NCBI GenBank assembly: GCA_016290875.1
Contig: JAEEVL010000015.1
Location: 1-64,000 of the forward strand
Length of the DNA stretch: 64,000 bases
Source of the DNA: Ruminococcus sp.
GTDB lineage: Bacteria > Bacillota > Clostridia > Oscillospirales > Ruminococcaceae
Reading direction: 5' to 3'
Position numbers and translations under genes: made by a program. This document shows positions 46,417 to 55,082 of this stretch, piece by piece. The notes below the pieces were generated by a model that was not told where the DNA came from, made no database searches, and saw nothing but the letters and a program-made list of their open reading frames with translations. Position 1 is the stretch's first letter. Each line of letters starts with the position of its first letter.

Positions 46417-47438
46417 TATCGGAACAGTCCTTTTATTCTTTGAGTCGTAAAACACGCTCTGTCGTAGAACATATCAGCAAGTACATTTAGATTTTCCTCG
46501 GAATATTCAACTTCCTTTGAGTAATTCTTTGCGATAAGACACATCTGCTCAAAATCACAGTTCTCCTTGATTAGACGCTCACATTCCCACAGGCAACCTA
46601 TCATCCATGTGCTCACAGCAGAAAGTTTTATGCGTGAAACTATCTCGCCATCAAATGTGCCTTTCATAAAGTAACGGTAAACGAAGTATACAGCTAACCT
46701 GCGAAGGTATACCTCGTCAGTTTTCGGCAGCTTATTGATATTTTTAGCGTAAGTCAGACGCTCGCTAAGATATGGCAGCCACTCCGGTCTGATAGGTTCA
46801 AGTTCAGAAAAACATGAGAATATTGATTCTATGTCAGGTGTTTCCGGCGACGCTGTCTGCGTCCAGTCAGGGATCATAAATATGCCGTTGTCAATGTTAT
46901 ACTGGAGTTCTTCTGTAAAATCGACCATCACAGATACAGTTTCCGGCAAGCTGTCATCCTGAAGGTGAGAAATAATCATATCACGTGCATTTCTCAGAAG
47001 ATCATACAGTTCAACATCGTAATCATCACAACCTTCGTCAGATACTTCACATTCACTTATAATATGTTCCTCTGAGAGTATAAGCCGAGCAGCTTCCTCA
47101 CAGCACAGACCTATACCGCCCTCTTTGACATCTCCGAACCACTCAAAATAACGCGGATGATCAGAACATATCTGGCAGAGTTTATCCTCGCCAAGCTCTA
47201 TGATGATATCACAGAGTCCATTTTTGTTAAGGAACGGGCATCTTTCTTCTTGGTCAAGGACAAAGCAGCCGTCTGAGATATTACTACGCAGCCTTTCGCC
47301 GAATTTTCCGCCTATGTTGTCATAATAAGAAGCAGTATCGCTGTCTATATCTATCTCCCAGCCAATACAGCAGCTGTCTTTGCATCTGTCAGCGATGCAC
47401 CTGAATTTTTCGCAGTATCCCGGCATACGCAGGAGCAT
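46416..47438 (-). CDS. FliB-like lysine-N-methylase family protein
   Basis: A 340-residue protein of the flagellin lysine-N-methylase (FliB) family. The Cys-rich N-terminus is diagnostic: MPGYCEKFRCIADRCKDSCCIGWEIDID, followed by CPFLNKNGLCDIIIELGEDKLCQICSDHPRY and GLCCEEAARLIL. These cysteines probably bind an iron-sulfur cluster. In enterobacteria FliB methylates flagellin lysines; the family also occurs widely in Clostridia without a shown target. No flagellar gene is present in this window, so the substrate here could be another protein. The start ATG follows AGAGGTG. The promoter is at 47472-47500. Confidence 0.88.
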   Translation of the reverse strand: MLLRMPGYCEKFRCIADRCKDSCCIGWEIDIDSDTASYYDNIGGKFGERLRSNISDGCFVLDQEERCPFLNKNGLCDIIIELGEDKLCQICSDHPRYFEWFGDVKEGGIGLCCEEAARLILSEEHIISECEVSDEGCDDYDVELYDLLRNARDMIISHLQDDSLPETVSVMVDFTEELQYNIDNGIFMIPDWTQTASPETPDIESIFSCFSELEPIRPEWLPYLSERLTYAKNINKLPKTDEVYLRRLAVYFVYRYFMKGTFDGEIVSRIKLSAVSTWMIGCLWECERLIKENCDFEQMCLIAKNYSKEVEYSEENLNVLADMFYDRACFTTQRIKGLFR

Positions 47439-47471
47439 ATCAGTTCACCTCTTTTGTTATCTGTAAGTAGA

Positions 47472-47500
47472 ATTTTAGCACAATAAGTGTGATATGTCAA
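47472..47500 (-). promoter_or_regulatory. Promoter of the FliB-like gene
   Basis: Minus-strand TTGACA (47495-47500), 17-bp spacer, TAAAAT (47472-47477). Confidence 0.75.
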
Positions 47501-47550
47501 TATTGCTTTTAGGCAGTTTGAGTAAAACAAATATTTAATCTGCAATTCCG

Positions 47551-47579
47551 TTGCAATTTTATTACATTTATTGTATAAT
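47551..47579 (+). promoter_or_regulatory. Promoter of the GH43-GH30 dockerin unit
   Basis: TTGCAA (47551-47556), 17-bp spacer, TATAAT (47574-47579). Confidence 0.75.
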
Positions 47580-47631
47580 AATAACAGTATTATTCTGAAT
47601 GTTAATATAATTTTATAAACAGGAGGCATAT

Positions 47632-50538
47632 ATGAAGCTATTCAAAAGATCTGTTCCGGCTTTATTAGCAGCTATGACAGCCTTAGGCGGACTGTCAATG
47701 TCAGCCAGTTCAGTAGAATATGAACGTCCGGCTGATGAAAACCGGCAGTTCTACGCTGATAACTACGGTGAGATCATAAGCGGCGAGACCTACAATATCA
47801 TGGTCCGCCTCAGCGGCAAAATGATCACAGCAGACAGCAGCGGAAATATCATACAATGGGAAAAGAACGGCAGCACTCAGCAAAATTGGCGCATAACCGC
47901 TAACGGTGACGGTACTTGCAATATATTATCATGCGCCGATGGCGCCCTATCACTAACAGTTGAGAACGCAAACTCTGAGAACGGAAATAACATCTATCTG
48001 TCTGAGTATAAAGGACTCCCCTCTCAGAAGTTCATACTCCACAGGACTGATGATGCCTATTGGATAACCGCGGAATGTTCCGGTAATACCGCTCTCGACG
48101 TGTATGACATCAGCTACGAAAACGGTGCAAACATCGATCAATGGGACTACTGGAACGGCGAAGGACAGAAGTTCTACATAAAACCAGTCAACGGCGATTA
48201 TAAACTCCTGCGCGGCGATATTGATCAAAATGGAAAGGTAAACGTCTTTGATAAGATACTCGTCAGTCGTTGTGTAGGCAAACCTGCCGATGATCCGGAA
48301 ACTATGAGAGCCGACCTCGACGGTAATGGCTTCTGCGACACGAATGATGTAGCACTTATAAGTACTTTTCTTCTTGGCAGAGATGCAGATATTGAAACAT
48401 ATGCAACTATATCAACTGAGAAACCTCCTGTCGCTTATCTGTTTGCATATTTTCTCGGAAATGCACCTGAACAAGAAAGGCTCTCCTATGCTGTAAGCCT
48501 CGACGGAAAGAACTTCCACGCTCTCAACGGCGGCAGAGCCGTGTGGCAGTCCGAAGCCGGTACTAAATGCATACGCGATCCTTATATTTTCAAAGGCGAA
48601 GACGGTCTATACCATCTCCTTGCCACAGATATGAAGTCCTCTCTCGGCTGGAACAGCAACCGAAATCTCATATCCGCAAAATCGACTGACCTCGTTCACT
48701 GGTTCGACGACACTATAATCGAGATAGCAAACAAGTACCCGAACATGATGAACTGCGATCGTGCATGGGCTCCGCAGGCTATCTATGATCCGGAAAAGGA
48801 ATCATATATGATTTATTTTGCCGCAAGAGTTCCGGGAACTGACGACAGAACCATAATGTATTTCGCTTACAGCAAAGATCTGAAAAAACTCGACACTACG
48901 CCAGCCATTCTCTTTGCTCCGCAGAACGGCAACAACGCTATCGACTCGGATATTATATATCAGAACGGCAGATACTATATGTACTACAAAAATGAGACCA
49001 ACAAACGCATTTATCTTGCAGAAGCCGAACACGCAAACGGTCCATACCGCGAGATAAAGCAGGTCTCCGAAGGAAGCATCGGCGTCGAAGGTCCTAACAT
49101 CTATAAAATGATAGACTCAGACAAATGGCTCATGATGTCTGATGCTTATGGAGACGGGTACTATGTAATGCAGGAGACCTCAGACCTTGAAAATTTCACT
49201 ACCCTATCGCGTTCGGAATACAGCTTTGACTTTACTCCTCGTCATGGATATGTTATCCCGATAAATGCCGACCAGTACAACGCACTTATCAGCGCATTTC
49301 CCTCAGATTCTCTGACAAAGGTTAATACCAGCATAAAGCCTGTAAATATCTGCGCAAAAGAAGGCGAAAACTTCATTCTGCCTGAAAAAGTAACTGCTAC
49401 TTACAGTGACGGTAGTACTGCTGATATGCACGTCGACTGGGATCTGCCGAATATAAGCACATTATCGCGCGGCAAACACTTACTGCACGGCACTGTAAGT
49501 TCATCTTCCGCTGATTATGCAAACCCGTTCATAAGCGAGCGTGCCGACCCGTATATCGTTAGCGACGGAAACGGCAGGTACTACTTCACTGCTTCGTATC
49601 CGGCATACGGCAGCGCTGATAAAGGATATGACCGCATTATCCTGCGCCGCAGCACTACGGTAGCCGGACTTGCAAAGGCTGAAGAAAAAACAATATGGAA
49701 AGCTCATTCAAACGGCATCATGTCCCGTCACATATGGGCACCGGAAATGCACTATATCGGCGGAAAGTGGTACATCTTCTTTGCTGCCGGAACAACTGAA
49801 AATGTCTGGGCGATACGTCCGTATGTTCTCGAGTGTGACGGTGATCCATATACCGGAAACTGGAAGGAATGCGGACAGATGCAGGCTTCATCAGGCGATA
49901 CTGAATCATTTGCAGGCTTCTCACTCGATATGACCTACTATGAACATAACGGCAAACACTACGTCGTATGGGCAGAGATAAACGGAGATTCATCGCTGTT
50001 TATGGCTGAGATTGATCCATCTGCTCCTTACCGCCTCATTTCCAAGCCTATACTTCTCACCAAACCCGAATACAACTGGGAAAAAGTAAACAACCGCGTA
50101 AACGAAGGTCCGGCGGTTTTACAGACTAACGGCAAGGTGTATATCTTCTTCTCGGCTTCCGGAACCGGTTCTGAATATTGTGTCGGCAGGCTTGAAGCAG
50201 ATGCAGACTCCGACCTTATGAATGTTTCAAACTGGAGGAAGCTGAGCACTCCTGTTCTTGAGACACGGAACCTCAACGGAGAGTCAGGTCCGGGACACAA
50301 CTGCTTTGTAACCGATGAAAACGGCGATCTTCTCATCGTATATCATGCACGTCCGGCTTCGCATTCTTCCGGTGAATGCGGCACATATAACAAGGATCCC
50401 CTCTATGATCCGTGCCGCCATACAAGAGTTAAACAGGTGACATTTGCTGCTGACGGCACACCTCTTATTGATCAGTACCCAGGTACTGAATTGCTGCCGC
50501 AGTATAAAGATGTCACAGCAACTGTTTACATATATTAA
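47632..50538 (+). CDS. Dockerin double-GH43 enzyme with ricin-type CBM13
   Basis: Secreted cellulosomal enzyme of 968 residues. Order: signal peptide (1-27); ricin-B/CBM13-like lectin domain (about 45-190; DVYDISYENGANIDQWDYW with the QxW motif); internal type I dockerin (about 193-262; GDIDQNGKVNVFDKI and ADLDGNGFCDTNDV); first GH43 propeller (about 265-560; CIRDPYIFKGEDGLYHLLATD carries the catalytic base); a bacterial Ig-like linker (about 570-625); and a second GH43 propeller (about 630-950; ERADPYIVSDGNGRYYF, HIWAPEMHYIGGKWYIFFAA, RVNEGPAVLQTNGKVYI with the acid Glu). Each GH43 has its own catalytic set, so two activities on arabinose- or galactose-containing side chains are likely. Start ATG follows AGGAGG. 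It is followed 12 bp later by the GH30 gene, so both are in one operon. Confidence 0.92.
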   Translation: MKLFKRSVPALLAAMTALGGLSMSASSVEYERPADENRQFYADNYGEIISGETYNIMVRLSGKMITADSSGNIIQWEKNGSTQQNWRITANGDGTCNILSCADGALSLTVENANSENGNNIYLSEYKGLPSQKFILHRTDDAYWITAECSGNTALDVYDISYENGANIDQWDYWNGEGQKFYIKPVNGDYKLLRGDIDQNGKVNVFDKILVSRCVGKPADDPETMRADLDGNGFCDTNDVALISTFLLGRDADIETYATISTEKPPVAYLFAYFLGNAPEQERLSYAVSLDGKNFHALNGGRAVWQSEAGTKCIRDPYIFKGEDGLYHLLATDMKSSLGWNSNRNLISAKSTDLVHWFDDTIIEIANKYPNMMNCDRAWAPQAIYDPEKESYMIYFAARVPGTDDRTIMYFAYSKDLKKLDTTPAILFAPQNGNNAIDSDIIYQNGRYYMYYKNETNKRIYLAEAEHANGPYREIKQVSEGSIGVEGPNIYKMIDSDKWLMMSDAYGDGYYVMQETSDLENFTTLSRSEYSFDFTPRHGYVIPINADQYNALISAFPSDSLTKVNTSIKPVNICAKEGENFILPEKVTATYSDGSTADMHVDWDLPNISTLSRGKHLLHGTVSSSSADYANPFISERADPYIVSDGNGRYYFTASYPAYGSADKGYDRIILRRSTTVAGLAKAEEKTIWKAHSNGIMSRHIWAPEMHYIGGKWYIFFAAGTTENVWAIRPYVLECDGDPYTGNWKECGQMQASSGDTESFAGFSLDMTYYEHNGKHYVVWAEINGDSSLFMAEIDPSAPYRLISKPILLTKPEYNWEKVNNRVNEGPAVLQTNGKVYIFFSASGTGSEYCVGRLEADADSDLMNVSNWRKLSTPVLETRNLNGESGPGHNCFVTDENGDLLIVYHARPASHSSGECGTYNKDPLYDPCRHTRVKQVTFAADGTPLIDQYPGTELLPQYKDVTATVYIY

Positions 50539-50550
50539 GGAGGTATTAAA

Positions 50551-52707
50551 ATGATAGGCAAAAAACTACTCGGAATAGTTACTTCCGCTTTACTTGGAAT
50601 GACTATTCTGCCGGCAGGCGGTGCGGCTTCGCCGGTAAAAGCTAACGCAGCAACTGATGTTGTGATCTCACCTGAAAACAAATATGAGATCAACAACGGC
50701 GTCTTCCAGGGCTGGGGAACTTCCCTGTGCTGGTGGGCAAACCGTGTCGGTTATTCCGACTCTCTCGCTCAGAAGAGCGCAGACCTTTTCTATGGCGAAA
50801 ACGGTCTACGTATGAACATCGCCCGCTTCAACATAGGCGGCGGTGATGATCCTTCTCACCACCACATAACCCGTACAGACTCAAATATGCCGGGTTATAC
50901 CGTTTATAACAACGGTAACGTGTCATACAACTGGAACGCTGACTACAACCAGCGCAACGTCCTGAGAAAAGTCTGCCAGGCAGCCGGCGACGATATGATC
51001 GTTGAAATGTTCTCCAACTCTCCTCCGTACTATATGACAAACAGCGGATGCAGCACCGGCAACAAAGATGCAGGAAAGAACAACCTAAGAGATGATCAGT
51101 ACACAGCATTCGCTGAATATCTTGCAGAAGTCAGCTACCACTATGAACACGACTGGGGTATCAAGGTACAGAGTATCGACCCTATGAACGAACCATACAC
51201 CAACTTCTGGGGCGCATACAGCGCAAAACAGGAGGGCTGTCACTTCGATATAGGCAATTCAGAGTCAAAGATACTGGTAGAACTCAAAAAATCCCTCGAC
51301 AAGAGGGGCTTGAACGACGTCATCGTCTGCGGTACTGATGAAACATCTATCGACACGCAGATCAGCGCATTCAACAGCCTTTCTTCCGAAGCCAAGAGCA
51401 TTCTCGGAAGAATTGATACACATACATACGGCGGAAGCAGACGCTCTGACCTTAAATCCACTGCTCTTGCAAACGGAAAGAACCTGTGGATGAGTGAGGT
51501 AGACGGTGCCGGTACTTCCGGTACAAATGCCGGCGAAATGGGAGCAGCTCTCTGGCTTGCTGAGCGTATGGTTACAGACTGCAACGGTCTCAACTGCTCT
51601 GCATGGATACTTTGGCAGGTAATCGACAACCATATCTCTTCTGTCGGAATGAACGGCAACAAGGACAAGGGCATGGTAAACACCAACGGCGGCTTCTGGG
51701 GACTCGCAGTAGCTGACCACGACAAAGATAACATCATACTTACAAAGAAATATTACGCATTCGGTCAGTTCTCACGTTATATCCGTCCTGGTATGACAAT
51801 GCTCAAGAGCTCAGGAAACACTATCGCAGCTTACGATCAGAAGAACGGCAGAGTAGTCATCACGGCTGTAAACAGCGGAAGTTCTGCAAGTGACTATTCC
51901 TTTGACCTGTCAGGCTTCGATGAAGTCGGAACTTCTGCCGAAGTTATCCGCACAAGCAATTCTGAAAGCTGGAAGGATCTCGGCATGACTGCTCTCAGCG
52001 GCGATAAACTGAATGTTTCTCTCGCTCCTCAGTCTGTTACTACATTCATCATTGACGGTATGAAGGGTTCAGCAACTCTCGAAAACAAGATAGACATAAC
52101 TTCCTCTATGCTCAACGGCAGCGACTCTTGGAAGAGCGACTCCAACACAACTTTCCATAAAGCCTTCGACGGCAGCACTTCATCATTTTTCGATGGTGTT
52201 GGCGATGGATATGTGCAGGCTGATCTTGGCGAGGTATATGAGATCTCCGCTGTCGGATACTGCCCGAGAAGTGGCTACGAATACAGACTGCCTGACGGAA
52301 TGTTCCTATTCTCCGAAGACGGCACGAACTGGTCAACAGCCTACACAATAACGGATAAACCGTCATTTGGTATGCACTATGTCAAACGATTCAACGAAAC
52401 GAACAAGGCACGTTATATCCGCTATGCTGTACCGCAGGGCGCTCCGACTAACCAATATAATCAGGACAGTGTTTACTGCTGTAATATTGCAGAGATAGAA
52501 CTTTACGGCACGCCTCTTTCCGCTCAGAAAATAGCAGGAGATGTAAACGGCGACGGTGAACTGAATATAGCCGATCTCGTAGCATTGAGGAACTTTCTGC
52601 TGAAGAATATTCCTCTTCCCAATGGTGAAGCCGCTGACCTCTGTGCAGACTCAAAGATAAACGTGTTTGATATGATAGCGCTGAAGCGTCTTATCATCAA
52701 CAAATAA
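50551..52707 (+). CDS. Dockerin endo-beta-1,6-galactanase-like GH30 with CBM32
   Basis: Secreted 718-residue enzyme. After a signal peptide (1-34) comes a GH30 TIM barrel (about 40-510) with FQGWGTSLCWWANRVGYSD and RMNIARFNIGGGDD, which resemble the GH30_5 endo-beta-1,6-galactanase group more than xylanases. The acid/base Glu214 is in DPMNEPYTNFWG and the nucleophile Glu316 in LWMSEVDG. A CBM32/F5-8C-like domain (about 515-655; AFDGSTSSFFDGVGDGYVQADLG, EIELYG) and a C-terminal type I dockerin (about 658-717) follow. The start ATG follows AAGGAGG. Together with the upstream GH43 enzyme it points to degradation of arabinogalactan-protein glycans. Substrate assignment is by family likeness only. 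Confidence 0.92.
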   Translation: MIGKKLLGIVTSALLGMTILPAGGAASPVKANAATDVVISPENKYEINNGVFQGWGTSLCWWANRVGYSDSLAQKSADLFYGENGLRMNIARFNIGGGDDPSHHHITRTDSNMPGYTVYNNGNVSYNWNADYNQRNVLRKVCQAAGDDMIVEMFSNSPPYYMTNSGCSTGNKDAGKNNLRDDQYTAFAEYLAEVSYHYEHDWGIKVQSIDPMNEPYTNFWGAYSAKQEGCHFDIGNSESKILVELKKSLDKRGLNDVIVCGTDETSIDTQISAFNSLSSEAKSILGRIDTHTYGGSRRSDLKSTALANGKNLWMSEVDGAGTSGTNAGEMGAALWLAERMVTDCNGLNCSAWILWQVIDNHISSVGMNGNKDKGMVNTNGGFWGLAVADHDKDNIILTKKYYAFGQFSRYIRPGMTMLKSSGNTIAAYDQKNGRVVITAVNSGSSASDYSFDLSGFDEVGTSAEVIRTSNSESWKDLGMTALSGDKLNVSLAPQSVTTFIIDGMKGSATLENKIDITSSMLNGSDSWKSDSNTTFHKAFDGSTSSFFDGVGDGYVQADLGEVYEISAVGYCPRSGYEYRLPDGMFLFSEDGTNWSTAYTITDKPSFGMHYVKRFNETNKARYIRYAVPQGAPTNQYNQDSVYCCNIAEIELYGTPLSAQKIAGDVNGDGELNIADLVALRNFLLKNIPLPNGEAADLCADSKINVFDMIALKRLIINK

Positions 52708-52743
52708 AACAAGCCGCAGTCAAGCGGCAGAAAGGATCATACG

Positions 52744-53223
52744 ATGAGTAAGATAATCACAGCATATTTTTCAGCAACAGGCATAACAGCAAAAGTAGCA
52801 GAAAAGGTTGCCGCAGCAGCCGGTTCTGACTTGTTTGAGATCAAGCCGGAAAAACCATACACAGCATCCGAACTCAAATGGGTCAATCCCCTCGCCCGAT
52901 GCAATAAGGAAAAGATAGGCAGAAAGGATGTCCCGATAAGCGGAACTATAAGCAATTTCAGCGACTACGATATGTTCCTTATAGGTTTCCCGATATGGTA
53001 TTACGTTGCTCCTAATGTTATCAATACTTTTGTAAAACAGTACGATTTTTCGGGAAAGAAGATTGCTCTGTTCGCAACATCAGGCGGAAGCAATATAGGC
53101 AAGACCGCTGATAAACTGAAACCTTTTCTCAGCGATACAGCCGAAATAATCGATGCTAAACTATTCAAAGCTGATGACAGTGAAGATACTATAAAAGAAT
53201 GGCTGAACTCACTTAAAAAGTAA
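52744..53223 (+). CDS. Flavodoxin
   Basis: A 159-residue flavodoxin. The FMN phosphate loop is YFSATGITAKVAEKVA (S-x-T-G-x-T type), the isoalloxazine-contact loops are IGFPIWYYVAPN and FATSGGSNIGKT. This sequence pattern is that of the small clostridial flavodoxins used as electron carriers or of flavodoxin-like quinone reductases. The start ATG follows AGAAAGGA. It follows the GH30 gene by 36 bp without a terminator, so it may be transcribed with the glycan-degrading operon, but a functional link is not evident. Confidence 0.9.
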   Translation: MSKIITAYFSATGITAKVAEKVAAAAGSDLFEIKPEKPYTASELKWVNPLARCNKEKIGRKDVPISGTISNFSDYDMFLIGFPIWYYVAPNVINTFVKQYDFSGKKIALFATSGGSNIGKTADKLKPFLSDTAEIIDAKLFKADDSEDTIKEWLNSLKK

Positions 53224-53230
53224 AATCAGA

Positions 53231-53258
53231 ACAGGAACGCTCTGCGTTCCTGTTTTTT
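53231..53258 (+). terminator. Terminator after the flavodoxin gene
   Basis: ACAGGAACGC (53231-53240) pairs perfectly with GCGTTCCTGT (53244-53253), followed by TTTTT. Confidence 0.9.
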
Positions 53259-53260
53259 GC

Positions 53261-53289
53261 TTGCAATCTTACACTGAATGTGCTACAAT
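53261..53289 (+). promoter_or_regulatory. Promoter of the zinc-ribbon membrane protein
   Basis: TTGCAA (53261-53266), 17-bp spacer, TACAAT (53284-53289), directly after the terminator. Confidence 0.7.
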
Positions 53290-53324
53290 AGTACTGTTAT
53301 TATTAATGAAATAAGGTGTTTGAA

Positions 53325-54524
53325 TTGTATTTACGTGAAAAATTGATCACAGCACTGAAAGCAAAAAATATCATATTCATTGTACTGGCTGTCATCTTCA
53401 TAATCTCTTCCGCAGCGGTTATTTTGGATCTGTACAGCGTCTACCACAATGATATGGAGACTTTCAGGACTGCAAAAGCTATGCCGAGTGCTATTCTCTT
53501 TTTGAAAATCGGCATTATTCTTCTTGTTGAAGCTCTTATATCAAACAAGCTGATATTTGACGCTACATTCTATTCCCGCTGCTTTGAAGGCGACCTCGAC
53601 GGTTATGTTGAGTATGAAGACCTGGCAGATATTACTGTAAAGAAGAAGTTTATCGTAAAGCTCCAGCTTCTGTTTTTCAGTTCAATTTATATGAAGAACT
53701 ACAGCCTGAAAACAGTTGACGGCAAAGAAAAGATCGTTCTTCACAGTAAGACTGTTACCTGTCAGTGTCAGAGCTGCGGTGCTCCCGTTGAAAAGAAAAT
53801 ATACTTTACCGGTGAATGTCCTTACTGCGGAAGCTCTGACCTCTTTGCAAAAGTCATATCCGGCGACAGATTTTACAGTATCAAAAGCGATTTCTCAAGC
53901 GTCAGGAATAAACCCGATTACTATACCTGCAAGCGTCTCACTTCAAAGAAAGCTTCGTCGCTGATCCGCCTGATACTCGCTCTGATCGTACTGGCTATAT
54001 TCTCAATGTACCTTATTGATCAGATACAGAAATACAATGATCATGACTATCAAGTAAAGATACTATTGTCTCCGGACAATCACCTGAAATCCTTTGATCT
54101 TATTAAAAAAGACATTATGGGGAACATTATTTTCGCCGGAACATTCGTGGCTGCTTTTCTGCCCATATCTATATTCGGCATACTGCGTACAAGAGCTATC
54201 ATCACAGCTGAGACTTGCTCTAAAAAATTCGGAAATTATCCGAAGCCTTATGTAAATGCGAGTGATATTCCGCCTGAAACAAGCAATGTCAAGCCCGCCC
54301 GCAAGCTGAAAAAGGTTAAATCTTCTCTAAGGCGCGGCTATCTGAAAAACTGCTCCCTTGAAAAGAATGAAAATATAGTCAGAGTGGCTCTTGCCAAACA
54401 GGTAGTCAAAGATAAATGCCCATTCTGTGCTGCTCCCATAACCGGAGTCGTTAACGATAATTACAAGTGCAGCTATTGCGGTAATATGATAATGGGTGTT
54501 GTCGCCAAAAAGACTGAAAACTGA
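53325..54524 (+). CDS. Membrane protein with two zinc ribbons, function unknown
   Basis: About 399 residues. Two hydrophobic segments near the N-terminus (about 10-35 and 60-85) are followed by a cytoplasmic-looking domain, then a first zinc ribbon (CQCQSCGAPV...GECPYCGSS), two further membrane segments (about 220-245 and 275-300), and a C-terminal zinc ribbon (CPFCAAPI...YKCSYCGN). The start is probably the TTG at 53325 after AAGGTG; a GTG at 53316 overlaps that site. Zinc-ribbon membrane proteins of this layout in Firmicutes have no known function. It stands alone between two terminators. Confidence 0.7.
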   Translation: MYLREKLITALKAKNIIFIVLAVIFIISSAAVILDLYSVYHNDMETFRTAKAMPSAILFLKIGIILLVEALISNKLIFDATFYSRCFEGDLDGYVEYEDLADITVKKKFIVKLQLLFFSSIYMKNYSLKTVDGKEKIVLHSKTVTCQCQSCGAPVEKKIYFTGECPYCGSSDLFAKVISGDRFYSIKSDFSSVRNKPDYYTCKRLTSKKASSLIRLILALIVLAIFSMYLIDQIQKYNDHDYQVKILLSPDNHLKSFDLIKKDIMGNIIFAGTFVAAFLPISIFGILRTRAIITAETCSKKFGNYPKPYVNASDIPPETSNVKPARKLKKVKSSLRRGYLKNCSLEKNENIVRVALAKQVVKDKCPFCAAPITGVVNDNYKCSYCGNMIMGVVAKKTEN

Positions 54525-54705
54525 TTTTTCCCTATGTGCAGCCGATGTGCTGCACTTTTTTCGCTCTCAGATATAATTAAAAAATAAAAATATATTTTTT
54601 TGTGTCACACTTTGTCTGTTTTGTTCGATTGTATATTATGTAAAGGGAAACACAGAATACTAACAGACGCAAATGTATTCTGCGCATGAAAGTGAGGAAC
54701 ATTCA

Positions 54706-54861
54706 ATGAGAACATACGAGATAACAGAAGAGATAGCTCATCACCACAAAAAAGAAAGCTCTGTATACGTAAAATTTGCGTATATCACAGCTGCTGCGGC
54801 TGTTGTAACTGCTGCCGTAGGAGGAGTCCCCTACCTAATACTGGAAGTTTTCATGCGCTGA
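54706..54861 (+). CDS. Small single-span membrane protein
   Basis: A 51-residue protein beginning MRTYEITEEIAHHHKK and ending in one hydrophobic helix (VKFAYITAAAAVVTAAVGGVPYLILEVF) with a short basic tail. The start is the ATG at 54706 after GTGAGGAA; an upstream ATG at 54673 has no ribosome binding site. A terminator at 54909-54937 follows, which supports a real short transcript. No homologue is recognised. His-rich and helical character leave the role open. Confidence 0.55.
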   Translation: MRTYEITEEIAHHHKKESSVYVKFAYITAAAAVVTAAVGGVPYLILEVFMR

Positions 54862-54908
54862 AACTCTTCCCTTGCTAAATTTGACATCTTCAATCATCCA
54901 CCATATAG

Positions 54909-54937
54909 AAAGGCTGCTGATAACAAGGCAGCCTTTT
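54909..54937 (+). terminator. Terminator of the small membrane protein
   Basis: AAAGGCTGC (54909-54917) pairs with GCAGCCTTTT (54928-54937); TCTGTTT follows. Confidence 0.75.
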
Positions 54938-55008
54938 CTGTTTGCAGAAAATAGTAATTCTTTTTGTTCAGTTAACAAAACAGCAAAAGATAATTTATTT
55001 ATAGTTCC

Positions 55009-55037
55009 TTGAAAATTTATATTTAATATGATATAAT
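55009..55037 (+). promoter_or_regulatory. Promoter of the second EAL protein
   Basis: TTGAAA (55009-55014), 17-bp spacer, TATAAT (55032-55037). Confidence 0.75.
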
Positions 55038-55082
55038 TGTTTAAAAAATATATGTATAATCATATGAAAGGGGGAACAGATC

